Source: Planctomycetota bacterium (GTDB lineage Bacteria; Planctomycetota; MHYJ01; WSZJ01). From it: DNA of 63,030 bases. Each line of letters starts with the position of its first letter. Position 1 is the first letter of the stretch. Location: positions 1-63,030 of the forward strand of contig JACPRD010000032.1 of assembly GCA_016190145.1 (NCBI GenBank). Reading direction: 5' to 3'. The notes under the pieces are model-generated. The model searched no databases, was not told the DNA's origin, and saw only the letters and a program-made list of their open reading frames with translations. Of the stretch, positions 49,873 to 57,828 are shown piece after piece. A program made the translations under genes and the position numbers.

Positions 49873-50510
49873 AGGTGCTCCAGCTCCTCCAGGTCCCCGA
49901 TCAGCACTGCCTCGGTCTCGTCGAAATCCGTCACTTCACTGCGGATACCGCGGAAAACACAGCCGCACGCCCGGGCAGCCTCCAGGTCGTCCCTCGTGTC
50001 TCCGACGACCAGGATCTCCCGAAATGAGCAGGACTCTCCGCCCGCCACCCGAGATAGGACTTCCCGCTTCCGCACCGGCCCACCGAGAATGCCACGAAAA
50101 TACCCCGTCCACCCGCGCGCCGCCACGATTCGCCGGAGCGACTCTTCAAGTGTCCCCGAACAGAGATAGAGCGGCCGGCGAGCCGCCGACAAGCCCCCCA
50201 GAATCCGGGATGCTCCGGGACGCTCGGGACAGAATTTCTGGTGGAGCTCACAGATGTTGTTGTAAGCGTCCGCAAATCCGGCGATGTCTTCCCTCGACGG
50301 CTCGCGCCGCCTCCACTGGCGAAGGACGTGTTCGATCACGGTGAAGCGATCCGCATACCGGTCCGCGGCCCGGACGTGTTCGACAATCGGCCGGACCTCG
50401 GGAGGAAAGACATCGTAAAACGCGCGCGTCTTGACGACTTCGGAACGGACCAGCGTCCCGTCGAAGTCGAACACGACAACCCCGATCCTCTCTCCTCCCG
50501 GCTCGGTCAA
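49866..50510 (-). CDS. HAD-superfamily phosphatase, probably acting on a nonulosonate 9-phosphate or related sugar phosphate
   Basis: A 214-residue HAD phosphatase: VVVFDFDGTL (motif I, nucleophile Asp), LYLCSGTLEE (motif II), Lys of RKREVL (motif III) and ILVVGDTRDDLEAARACG (motif IV). A helical cap follows motif I. Its position between NeuB-like and NeuA-like genes suggests dephosphorylation of the NeuB product, as in the NANS-NANP-CMAS or KDN-9-P routes. TTG 50510 overlaps the neuB stop (TTGA); an alternative GTG lies at 50474. Longer frames upstream are antiparallel shadows of neuB. Confidence 0.78.
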   Translation of the reverse strand: MTEPGGERIGVVVFDFDGTLVRSEVVKTRAFYDVFPPEVRPIVEHVRAADRYADRFTVIEHVLRQWRRREPSREDIAGFADAYNNICELHQKFCPERPGASRILGGLSAARRPLYLCSGTLEESLRRIVAARGWTGYFRGILGGPVRKREVLSRVAGGESCSFREILVVGDTRDDLEAARACGCVFRGIRSEVTDFDETEAVLIGDLEELEHLC

Positions 50511-52081
50511 ATCTGATACCGACCCCAGTGGTTCACGACCGTCTTGCGCGCCGCACGCGGCATCGAGTTGATCTCCTTGTCCTCGTAGAACGAATCGTCC
50601 GAGTACGAAGTCGTCGAGACTTCCTCGAATATGCAGCCGGTTTCCGACCAGAATTCGTGCCACACCCCCTGCTGCACCAGCAGGAGATCTCCCGGATGCA
50701 GGGTCCTGTGACGCCCCTCTAGCTCCACGTCCAGCACCCCCCAGAGCACGTGAAACGTCTCCTCTTTCTTCTTGTGGTAGTGACTCGGGTGATACTGCCC
50801 GGGCGTCTGGATCACGACTTTCTTGCAATAACTCCGATTGATGCAGTCGATCAGTGTGCATCCGACGCGGTCGAAATTCTCGATCCCCCGGTGGTGAGAG
50901 AACTCGGCACGAAAGTCGGTGGGAAGCGCGATCCTCGCTTCGTTCAGCATCCCCTTCATGGTATGGATCGCCGTGAAGAGAATCCTCTTCTCGGTGTCGA
51001 CCGGCAGCTGCACGTTTCCGCCGTTGAGCGGATGGTCCTTCAGGATGTCCGCGATCGCGGCGGCTCCCTCGCGGAACTCGCCTGCATGCATCTGGCCGTC
51101 GCATCGGGGCATCGCGAAATAGATGTCTTCGCGCGAGATCGGCACGCCCCTCTTCAGGGTCTTCCGCGCATACGCTCCGCGCCGCAGCGAGTCGAGCGAC
51201 GATTCTTCCTCCGGAGGGCTGGGCAGGCGTGCCGCCGGGCCGCACAGGACCATCGCCTTCCGGGCGGCCTTGATCCAGCGGTCGACCTGTTCGGGAGTCG
51301 AGCTGTAGGCGTTCAGGCGGACCTTGTCCGTCTCGATCCCCACGTGGCGCTCGAAGATCCTCGCCCCTTTCGCCACCGCAATCGTCACGCAGGCGAGTTC
51401 ATCCGGCGGTTCGTGCGTCGAGAATCCCACGACACGCTCGGGGTACCGGCGCCTGAGGATGTCGATCATATTGAGCTGTTCGAGCGCGTCCGGGGTCGGA
51501 TAGATCGAAACGCAGTGCTCCATCGCGTGCCGCACGCGGCGGTGGTCGAAGAAGCTGGAGATGTCGTCGATCTGCTTCATCGTCAGCCCGCCGGTCGAGA
51601 ATACGACGGGCTTCGAGACCTCCGCGATTTTCTCCAGGAGCGGCCAGTCCGTCGCGCTGCAGCTCGCGACCTTCAGGACCTCGATTCCGAGATCGACCGC
51701 CATGTCCACCGATCCTTCGTCGAACGGAGTCGTCATGGTCACCAGCCCCGCCTTCCGCACATCGTCGGTCAGTTTCCGGAAGTCGTCCTTCGACAGACGG
51801 GTCGACATGAAACGCGATACGTGCTTGTTGTCGCTTTTCTTGAGATGAGTCGAGTGGATGAACGTGTCAAGCTGCCGGAACTGGAACTTGAGCGCCGCCC
51901 GCACGGCGTTGGATCTGGCGACGTCGCCCATTGCACGGATAATCTTCCGCGCGTGCTCGACGGAGCCCTGGTGGTTGTTCGCCAGGTCGAAAATGAACAG
52001 GTCGCTGAAATCGAAATGCGGTCTCCGCGCCCGCAGCTCGACGCGCCCGGGAGGCTCGGATCTCCCTGTCTTCACCGGCAT
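50507..52081 (-). CDS. NeuB-family nonulosonate synthase with C-terminal cupin domain
   Basis: A 524-residue protein. Residues ~20-300 are a NeuB TIM barrel that condenses a hexosamine (phosphate) with PEP: IFDLANNHQGSVEHARKII, ALKFQFRQLDTFIH, TMTTPFDEGSVD, KVASCSATDWPLLEKIA, VVFSTGGLTM, GARIFERHV. A SAF-like segment follows (AYARKTLKRGVPISREDIYF). The last ~120 residues are a cupin (QYHPSHYHKKKEETFHVLWG, HPGDLLLVQQGVWHEFW) with metal-binding His. ATG 52081 overlaps the oxidoreductase gene by 10 bp. The cupin might isomerise or bind the sugar; no UDP-GlcNAc 2-epimerase is nearby. Confidence 0.88.
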   Translation of the reverse strand: MPVKTGRSEPPGRVELRARRPHFDFSDLFIFDLANNHQGSVEHARKIIRAMGDVARSNAVRAALKFQFRQLDTFIHSTHLKKSDNKHVSRFMSTRLSKDDFRKLTDDVRKAGLVTMTTPFDEGSVDMAVDLGIEVLKVASCSATDWPLLEKIAEVSKPVVFSTGGLTMKQIDDISSFFDHRRVRHAMEHCVSIYPTPDALEQLNMIDILRRRYPERVVGFSTHEPPDELACVTIAVAKGARIFERHVGIETDKVRLNAYSSTPEQVDRWIKAARKAMVLCGPAARLPSPPEEESSLDSLRRGAYARKTLKRGVPISREDIYFAMPRCDGQMHAGEFREGAAAIADILKDHPLNGGNVQLPVDTEKRILFTAIHTMKGMLNEARIALPTDFRAEFSHHRGIENFDRVGCTLIDCINRSYCKKVVIQTPGQYHPSHYHKKKEETFHVLWGVLDVELEGRHRTLHPGDLLLVQQGVWHEFWSETGCIFEEVSTTSYSDDSFYEDKEINSMPRAARKTVVNHWGRYQI

Positions 52082-53172
52082 GGAACGATCGCCTCCGGCG
52101 TGTACCCGACGCCCCAGTCGATTCTCACGCGACATTTCTCGTGCTCCGCATGGTGCGCCGCCGCCACGACCAGCGCGGTGTCCAGACCCCGCGACAGGTC
52201 GATCGGCGAGGGCTTGTTGTCCTTGACGCACGACCACACGTGACGCATCTCCGCGATGAAGTCGTCAGGCCGCTTCTTGTGAATCGGCGTAATCTTCTCC
52301 GGTGCCCCCGGTCGGAACACGAACACGGCATCGCCGCTCGGAGTGTGGTTCGCGGACCACTCGATCCTGCCTTCCACACCCTGAATGGAGGCGACTTTCC
52401 GGAAAGGCCGCGTCACCACGTCCTGAACGACCCGCCCGGAGAATCCCTTCTCCGTGCGGAGATTCCAGCAGGTCATGCTGTCGTAAAGTGCCTTCCCTTC
52501 ACTCGCATAGGTCACCATCGCCTCCACCTCGACCACCCTCCCCTTTCCGATCACGTGCGCAAAATGCTGCCAGAGATTCAGCGCGTGCGAATGTTCCCCG
52601 CTCGCGCCGCCTCCCTGCTCCCAGAATCCCAGATAGGTGTCCTGGGGCCCCATGAGCCATGGATGCGCCTTGAAGATCCCCTCCCAGTGCTCGCGGAATT
52701 CCACGTCGAGCGCCACCACCTCACCGATCTGGCGCCCGTTGAGCATCTCCTCCACGATCTCGGTCGCACGGCCCACCACGTGGTCGTACCCGCAGAACAT
52801 CCGGATCCCTTTCGCCCTGGCGGCCTCCATGACCTCGTGCGCCAGCTCCATGTGCGGCGGACACGCCGGTTTCTCCACGAGAATCGCCTGAGGTTTCTCT
52901 TCCACAGCTTCCATCGCAAGCGGAAGATGCTGTTCGGGCGGCGTACCGACGCAGATGTAATCGAAGCCCCCCCGGGGGGCCTTGTCGGTCGTGAAGAGCT
53001 GAATCTTCTCATCCCAGGGTCCGTACCGATTCGGGTAGATTTCCTTTCTCATCCGCTTGAGCGAATCTTCGCTGATATCGACGACGACGACCTCCCAGCC
53101 CAGACTGCGGCTTGCATGGGCAAGATGGTTGCCGATCGACCCCGCCCCGAAGATCTTGACCCTTATGGCCAT
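52072..53172 (-). CDS. Gfo/Idh/MocA-family sugar oxidoreductase
   Basis: A 366-residue NAD(P)-dependent oxidoreductase: IFGAGSIGNHLAHASRSLGW (Rossmann), VGTPPEQHLPLAMEAVEEK, AILVEKPACP (the conserved EKP Lys) and a C-terminal alpha/beta domain with EQGGGASGEHSHALNLWQHF supplying a His. Such enzymes oxidise or reduce sugars, often UDP- or CDP-linked. Next to neuB it may make or modify the nonulosonate precursor. The start ATG 53172 is followed by a typical N-terminus. The gap of 37 bp to the methyltransferase suggests one operon. Confidence 0.87.
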   Translation of the reverse strand: MAIRVKIFGAGSIGNHLAHASRSLGWEVVVVDISEDSLKRMRKEIYPNRYGPWDEKIQLFTTDKAPRGGFDYICVGTPPEQHLPLAMEAVEEKPQAILVEKPACPPHMELAHEVMEAARAKGIRMFCGYDHVVGRATEIVEEMLNGRQIGEVVALDVEFREHWEGIFKAHPWLMGPQDTYLGFWEQGGGASGEHSHALNLWQHFAHVIGKGRVVEVEAMVTYASEGKALYDSMTCWNLRTEKGFSGRVVQDVVTRPFRKVASIQGVEGRIEWSANHTPSGDAVFVFRPGAPEKITPIHKKRPDDFIAEMRHVWSCVKDNKPSPIDLSRGLDTALVVAAAHHAEHEKCRVRIDWGVGYTPEAIVPCR

Positions 53173-53209
53173 GAAATCACCCTGTAGACGGAGGAACGCA
53201 GCAGCGCTT

Positions 53210-54160
53210 TCACGATCTCAAGACGTAGATGCCCTCGCCGCCGAGTCGATTGACCGGAGGAGTATCCGACCACGACAGGTCGCCGGCCTGATCGAGCGAC
53301 AGATACGCCCTCAACTTGTTCGAAATCGCCGGGTCGAGCACGGTGGGGATTCTGACGGGAAGCGGCGCAGGCGGCTTCGCCAGCCGCACCCATCCCTGTT
53401 TCTTCCACTGCTCCAGCATGGCCCGCGCAACGCGTGACTCCTCGCTCAGCCAGCTCCGGTAGGCATCCAGGTTCAGCGGCCCCGGGTGCTTGGCATCCCG
53501 GGCGGCATTCGGCGTGCGCTTCAGCATGTCCGTCACCGCGGACTCTCCCCAGACGCCCTCATACAGGGCGCCGGCGACGCGATCGAGCCGGAGACCCAGT
53601 TCGATCGCCCAGCGTTCGACCATCGGCAGGTCGACTTGTCGCAGATCTGCCAGCGACATCGGCCAGCCAAACAGCCGGCCGATCGTCTGGTATGACCATC
53701 CGCGGAGGTTCGAAAAGCCGGGACATGCCAGGAGCATTTGTCCCCCGGGGTTGAGCCGGGCTTTCAGCTTCCGGAGAACCGGCACCACTTCCGGCAGGTG
53801 CTCAGCGACGCCCACCAGGAGGATCGTGTCGAACGATCCCTGCGCCTCCGTCGCCTCGCCCGCCTCGAATTTCACGTTTTCCAGGCCGCAGAGTTCCGCT
53901 CCGACACTTGCCAGATCGACGGCTTGCGACTCAAAATCCACTCCGACAACGTCACGCGCCACTCTGGCGCAATAGAGGGACATCCTCCCTGCGCCGCAAC
54001 CGACGTCGAGCACGCGCTTGCCGGCCAGGTGCCCTTCCAGGAAATCCAGCAGAACGGCGTGCAGACCCGCGGTCCGCGGGTACAGCCAGACGTCCGACCC
54101 GGCGGCGTAGATTCTGCGGTAACGCTCGAGTTGCTGTTCTGTCGTTACGGCCGTCGACAA
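53210..54160 (-). CDS. SAM-dependent methyltransferase (class I, UbiG-like)
   Basis: A 316-residue class I methyltransferase: VLDVGCGAGRMSLYCARVA (motif I), VVGVDFESQAVDLA (Asp of motif post-I), FDTILLVGVAEHLPE (motif II/III) and LNPGGQMLLACPG. A C-terminal ~130-residue extension is helical and may bind the acceptor. TTG 54160, preceded by GGAGG four bases away, is chosen because the longer TTG at 54220 overlaps the -35 box of a strong promoter. First gene of the minus-strand glycan operon, so it may methylate the surface sugar. Confidence 0.82.
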   Translation of the reverse strand: MSTAVTTEQQLERYRRIYAAGSDVWLYPRTAGLHAVLLDFLEGHLAGKRVLDVGCGAGRMSLYCARVARDVVGVDFESQAVDLASVGAELCGLENVKFEAGEATEAQGSFDTILLVGVAEHLPEVVPVLRKLKARLNPGGQMLLACPGFSNLRGWSYQTIGRLFGWPMSLADLRQVDLPMVERWAIELGLRLDRVAGALYEGVWGESAVTDMLKRTPNAARDAKHPGPLNLDAYRSWLSEESRVARAMLEQWKKQGWVRLAKPPAPLPVRIPTVLDPAISNKLRAYLSLDQAGDLSWSDTPPVNRLGGEGIYVLRS

Positions 54161-54191
54161 TGGGCCTCCGGTGCGCAGTTTGAAGCCCGGA

Positions 54192-54220
54192 AGTATACCT
54201 CGGTCCGCGGAGACTGACAA
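54192..54220 (-). promoter_or_regulatory. Strong sigma70-type promoter of the minus-strand glycan operon
   Basis: On the minus strand TTGTCA (54220-54215), a 17-bp spacer and TATACT (54197-54192) give five of six matches in each box. The transcript would start near 54185, about 25 nt before TTG 54160. Confidence 0.75.
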
Positions 54221-54239
54221 TCCGCGGCCATGGAAGCAG

Positions 54240-54268
54240 TTGCGGGTCGTTCGCAGGGGGGCTAGAAT
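54240..54268 (+). promoter_or_regulatory. Divergent promoter for the 54329 methyltransferase
   Basis: TTGCGG (54240-54245), 17-bp spacer, TAGAAT (54263-54268): weaker -35, good -10. It lies back to back with the minus-strand promoter; the two -35 boxes are 19 bp apart, inviting shared control. Confidence 0.55.
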
Positions 54269-54328
54269 TCCGCCGCTCCCGGCCCGGCCGGAGGAGTTAC
54301 CAGGGACGACTTCAACTGAAGGGCGCGC

Positions 54329-55069
54329 GTGCTCAAGAACCTCTACTACTGGTTCCGCTACCGCCTGCCGGCAGGACTGCGCCTGGTGGCACCGAACAAA
54401 GTCAACTACAAGAGCTTCTCACTGAAGAGCGACGATGAGTTCGCGAGGTACAACGAAGCGCGGTCGAAACACCCGATAAAGGCGATTCTGCTGGAGTGGC
54501 TGAAGCACGAAGCCCTGCTGGGACCGAAGTTCACGCTGCTGGACATCGGGTGCGGGCCGGGGGTATTGACGCGCACCATTTTCGAAGATCCGGAGCTCCG
54601 GGACAGGGTGGTCTACACCGGGGTGGACCAGTCCGAACGGGCGCTTGAGTACGCGCGACGGACGTTTCCGCAGGCGAAATTCGAGCAACGGGACGTTCTC
54701 GAGAGGGGGCTCCCCGAAGGCACTTTCGACGTCGTGATGATCAACGAGGTTGTCGAGCACATGCCGGACTATGAGAAGGCGATCGATCTGGCGATCGCCG
54801 GAGGCCCGAAAGTGTTCGTCCTGACCGCCTTCGCGATCATGCCGGAATATGCCGCGCACCGCGTCCGCTGGTCACCCGACGGGGAATGCTACATGAACTC
54901 ATATGCCTGGGGCCGCGTGCAGGCCAGGCTGCGAAAGATCGCGGGCAACCGCCCGATGTTGATGGCGGACCTGGGCACGATCGAATTCGACCGGCACTGG
55001 TTTCCCAGGAAAGCGCTCTCCATGTTCTATCTCAGGCTGGCCGGTGAACGGGCCACCCTGTACGAATAG
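54329..55069 (+). CDS. SAM-dependent methyltransferase (class I)
   Basis: A 246-residue methyltransferase with LLDIGCGPGVLTRTIF (motif I), YTGVDQSERALEYARRTFP, FDVVMINEVVEHMPDYEKAI (motif IV region) and VFVLTAFAIMPEY. A ~40-residue basic N-terminal helix (LKNLYYWFRYRLPAGLRLV) precedes the domain. GTG 54329 has no ATG alternative that keeps this helix; GGAGGAG lies about 30 bases upstream, outside normal spacing. It is the only plus-strand gene in the glycan cluster, transcribed divergently from a second methyltransferase. The substrate is unknown; a surface sugar is likely. Confidence 0.8.
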   Translation: MLKNLYYWFRYRLPAGLRLVAPNKVNYKSFSLKSDDEFARYNEARSKHPIKAILLEWLKHEALLGPKFTLLDIGCGPGVLTRTIFEDPELRDRVVYTGVDQSERALEYARRTFPQAKFEQRDVLERGLPEGTFDVVMINEVVEHMPDYEKAIDLAIAGGPKVFVLTAFAIMPEYAAHRVRWSPDGECYMNSYAWGRVQARLRKIAGNRPMLMADLGTIEFDRHWFPRKALSMFYLRLAGERATLYE

Positions 55070-55072
55070 CCG

Positions 55073-56005
55073 CTATGAATCCGATGAGCTGGCACCGCCC
55101 GAACGAGCGGGGGCGCCTGCCGGGCCGACGCCCAGGGCGTAGGCGACCGCGGGGTCCGACTGGGCACCGATCGCGAGCGATCGCGTGAAGTACTCTGCGC
55201 GCCGATTCGCGCGCGATGTCCACATCGCGTTGTACGCCAGCCGGTCTACCCCCGTGGCATGCCCTCCCTTGTGATAGCCCCGCGTGTCCACGAACCAGAT
55301 CGTGCCCCGCTCCCCGGTCGCCGTCACCCACCGCTCACGTGTCACGGCTCTCTCCATCTGCTCGTCCGTGCTCCGCCAGGTCGTATTCTCAAGGCAGGCT
55401 TCCGGTGCGACGCGCAGGGCTCCCAACTCGTGTGACCCGGCCACGTAGGAGAGCGCCCCCGCACCGGGTCCGACGTCACCCAGGTAGGCGAACAGCCGGA
55501 GAATCTGCCGGTCGCCGGGATCGCGATGCCAGAGCTGCGAGTTCCGTGGCTCCGCCTTCACGGGCACGTTGTGCCAGACATTGAATTGCCTCAGACGGAC
55601 ATACATGCCGAAGTACGCATTCGCGATGTCCAGGACCGGTCGTTGAAGCGCGAATCTGACGAAGACCGACGAGGGATCGAGCACCGGCGCTTTTCCCAGA
55701 AGCTCGACCAGGTAGGCCTTGTACCCTGGTTTGTCGGCGTTCTCCCGCGTCTCCCGGATCTGACTCTCGGACGCCCGTTCCAGATCCTCAAAAGCGGAAT
55801 GCATCTCCAGCCAGACCGGAGCGTCACCCAGCAGTTCCGAGATGCATGTCCGCGCCACCCCGTTCCGCTTCAATTCGTCCACCACGCGCGACTGCACAGC
55901 CGACAGCCGCACTCCTTCGCGTCTCCACGCGCGGGTAGCCTCGCCGTTGGTGCACCATCGCCACCAGACGGAATTTCCGTTGAGAATCTCCGAGAGGCGC
56001 TTCAT
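55073..56005 (-). CDS. Phytanoyl-CoA-dioxygenase-like Fe(II)/2-oxoglutarate enzyme
   Basis: A 310-residue protein. The central segment SQLWHRDPGDRQILRLFAYL gives the HxD iron ligands (His and Asp), followed by GPGAGALSYVAGSHELG, typical of the PhyH family, and the distal His in VDTRGYHKGGHATG. Such enzymes hydroxylate small molecules or lipids; in glycan or antibiotic clusters they modify sugars or fatty acyl groups. The C-terminus is disordered and Ser/Gly-rich. The gene converges on the methyltransferase with only 3 bp between, so the pair may share a terminator region that is not obvious here. Confidence 0.75.
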   Translation of the reverse strand: MKRLSEILNGNSVWWRWCTNGEATRAWRREGVRLSAVQSRVVDELKRNGVARTCISELLGDAPVWLEMHSAFEDLERASESQIRETRENADKPGYKAYLVELLGKAPVLDPSSVFVRFALQRPVLDIANAYFGMYVRLRQFNVWHNVPVKAEPRNSQLWHRDPGDRQILRLFAYLGDVGPGAGALSYVAGSHELGALRVAPEACLENTTWRSTDEQMERAVTRERWVTATGERGTIWFVDTRGYHKGGHATGVDRLAYNAMWTSRANRRAEYFTRSLAIGAQSDPAVAYALGVGPAGAPARSGGASSSDS

Positions 56006-56045
56006 TCAGGGCAATACTACACGGGAAATGACCCCTGATCGAGGT

Positions 56046-57008
56046 TCAGCGCCCATCCTTGCGAGACCTCCAGTACTCGAGCAGATCGCGCACGGTCCGA
56101 TCGAACGGAATCCGCGGCTCCCAGCCGGTTTCCCTGTGGAAGAGATCCGCGCATCCGACGAGGACGGGAACGTCGCTCGGGCGCAGCCGCGCCGGATCGG
56201 TCCGCAGCTCGAAGGGGACCTTCGAGAGCCCGCGCAGCATCTCCACGATGTCCCGGATCGCCACGCCGCGGCCGCTGCAGATGTTGTAGACCTCCCCCGC
56301 GCGCCCCTTCTCCAGCGCGAGCGCGTAGGCCCGCACCATGTCGCGCACGTCCGTGAAATCGCGGACGGCGTCGAGATTTCCCGTGAGAAGCACGGGCGGC
56401 TGGCTCCCCGCTTCCATTCTGGACACCTGCAGGCAGAGGTTCGAGGTCACGAACACGTCGCCGCGCCGCGGGCCGGTGTGGTTGAAAGCGCGCGTGCGGA
56501 CGGTGGCGAGGCCGTAGGACCTGTGATACTGGAAGGCGAGCAGGTCCTGCGCTACCTTGGAGACCGCGTAGGGGCTCATCGGGCGCAGCGGGCTGGATTC
56601 CCGCAGGGGGAGTTCGCCGGGAAGCGTCAGTCCGTATTCTTCGCTCGAGCCGGCGACCTGGATCCGCGACGCGAGTTTCGCCCCGCGCACGGCTTCCAGG
56701 ACGTTTAACGTCCCCTGGATGTTCGTGGCCAGCGTTTCCGCCGGCGCGTGCCAGGACGTCGGCACGTAGGATTGCGCGGCGAGGTGGAAGATCCAGTCAG
56801 GGCGCGATTCGTCCACGGCACGGCGGACGCTCGTGGCGTCTTTGATGTCGCATTCGAGCAGCGTCATGCGGGGGCGCAGGTGCTCGATGTTCTCGGTTTT
56901 CGAGCGCCAGCGCACCGTACCGAAGATCTCCGCGCCGCCGCGCTCGAGCAGGTGTTCGATCAGGTGGCTGGCCGCGAATCCGGCGGCGCCCGTGACGAGG
57001 ACTCTCAT
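56046..57008 (-). CDS. GDP-mannose 4,6-dehydratase-like SDR enzyme
   Basis: A 320-residue extended short-chain dehydrogenase: VTGAAGFAASHLIEHLLERG (GxxGxxxS), HLAAQSYVPTSWHAPAETLA, SSEEYGLTLPG (catalytic Ser and Glu), SPYAVSKVAQDLLAFQYHR (YxxxK) and ETGWEPRIPFDRTVRDLLEY. It resembles GDP-mannose 4,6-dehydratases and the related Rmd reductases; both act in 6-deoxysugar synthesis. Length (320 vs ~340) and the S-x-E-E-Y motif fit the dehydratase side better. It belongs to the surface-glycan cluster; 40 bp upstream of the dioxygenase-like gene. Confidence 0.83.
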   Translation of the reverse strand: MRVLVTGAAGFAASHLIEHLLERGGAEIFGTVRWRSKTENIEHLRPRMTLLECDIKDATSVRRAVDESRPDWIFHLAAQSYVPTSWHAPAETLATNIQGTLNVLEAVRGAKLASRIQVAGSSEEYGLTLPGELPLRESSPLRPMSPYAVSKVAQDLLAFQYHRSYGLATVRTRAFNHTGPRRGDVFVTSNLCLQVSRMEAGSQPPVLLTGNLDAVRDFTDVRDMVRAYALALEKGRAGEVYNICSGRGVAIRDIVEMLRGLSKVPFELRTDPARLRPSDVPVLVGCADLFHRETGWEPRIPFDRTVRDLLEYWRSRKDGR

Positions 57009-57075
57009 CGCCGGATGATACCAGAGCCCGCGCGCACCGGACTTTCCGGGTTTTCAGCATGACCGACCGGCGGAT

Positions 57076-57759
57076 TCATGCGATTCCGACGGCGACGAGT
57101 CGCGAGAAGAAATGCGGCGGCTGCGAAGGCGAGCCCGGGTCTTCGATCCAGTACTGGAGGCGGTAGGAGACGTGGAGGATCGCGCGCAGGAAACGGTACG
57201 CGAGCCTGAATGGGTTCAGCGTAAGGCCGAAACGCGGCCCGTGAAATTCGATGCGCGTGAATCCCGCCGACTCGAGGACGTAGCGCAGCGAATTCTGCGT
57301 GAAGATCGTCTCGTGCGTCCAGTCCTCCCAGCGCGTGTAGTTCCCCATCCACCCCACGGCGTTCGGGACCGACACCACGAGGCGCCCCCCCGGCGCCAGC
57401 GTCTCCCGCATGGCCCGCACGAGCGGAATCACCTTCGGCTTCTCCAGGTGCTCGAGCACGTCCTTGCAGAAGATCAGGTCGTACGGCCCGCGGAGCTCGG
57501 GGCAAACCGGCCATCCTGCCTTCTCCAGGATCTTCCGGTACTCGGAATTCGGCTCCAACGTCTCGACGGGCGCGAATCCCCGCGTCTTCAGGTACTCCGC
57601 CCCGTCGCCCGGCCCCGCACCGTAGTCGAGCGCGCGGCCGGATCGCTTCGCGGGAAGCGCCGCGTCGAACCATACCGCGAACCCCTCGAGGAGTCTGGCC
57701 CGGGTCTGGGCAGAGCGGGTCCGCGCGAGGTGGGCGACATAGGCTTCAGTCTCCGACAT
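57076..57759 (-). CDS. SAM-dependent methyltransferase (class I)
   Basis: A 227-residue protein: ALDYGAGPGDGAEYLKTRGF (motif I), ETLEPNSEYRKIL, YDLIFCKDVLEHLEKPKVIP and LAPGGRLVVSVPN. The last part (RWEDWTHETIFTQNSLRYVL, FGLTLNPFRLAYRFLRAILH) includes an amphipathic stretch that may contact membrane lipids. ATG 57759 is preferred to the in-frame 57777 start because MSETEAYVAH gives a usual N-terminus. It lies 67 bp upstream of the SDR gene and is part of the glycan cluster; the substrate is probably a sugar or lipid-linked glycan. Confidence 0.78.
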   Translation of the reverse strand: MSETEAYVAHLARTRSAQTRARLLEGFAVWFDAALPAKRSGRALDYGAGPGDGAEYLKTRGFAPVETLEPNSEYRKILEKAGWPVCPELRGPYDLIFCKDVLEHLEKPKVIPLVRAMRETLAPGGRLVVSVPNAVGWMGNYTRWEDWTHETIFTQNSLRYVLESAGFTRIEFHGPRFGLTLNPFRLAYRFLRAILHVSYRLQYWIEDPGSPSQPPHFFSRLVAVGIA

Positions 57760-57828
57760 GGCGGAGGAGAGTAGCAAAACGCGGGCACGCGAAACGGGAA
57801 AGTCCCGCCGGAATTCCCGCGAAGTGAC

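Noticed and set aside
52082-52237. Longer N-terminus for the NeuB-cupin protein
   Set aside because: It lies inside the oxidoreductase gene and the NeuB family begins near MPVKTGRSEPPG.
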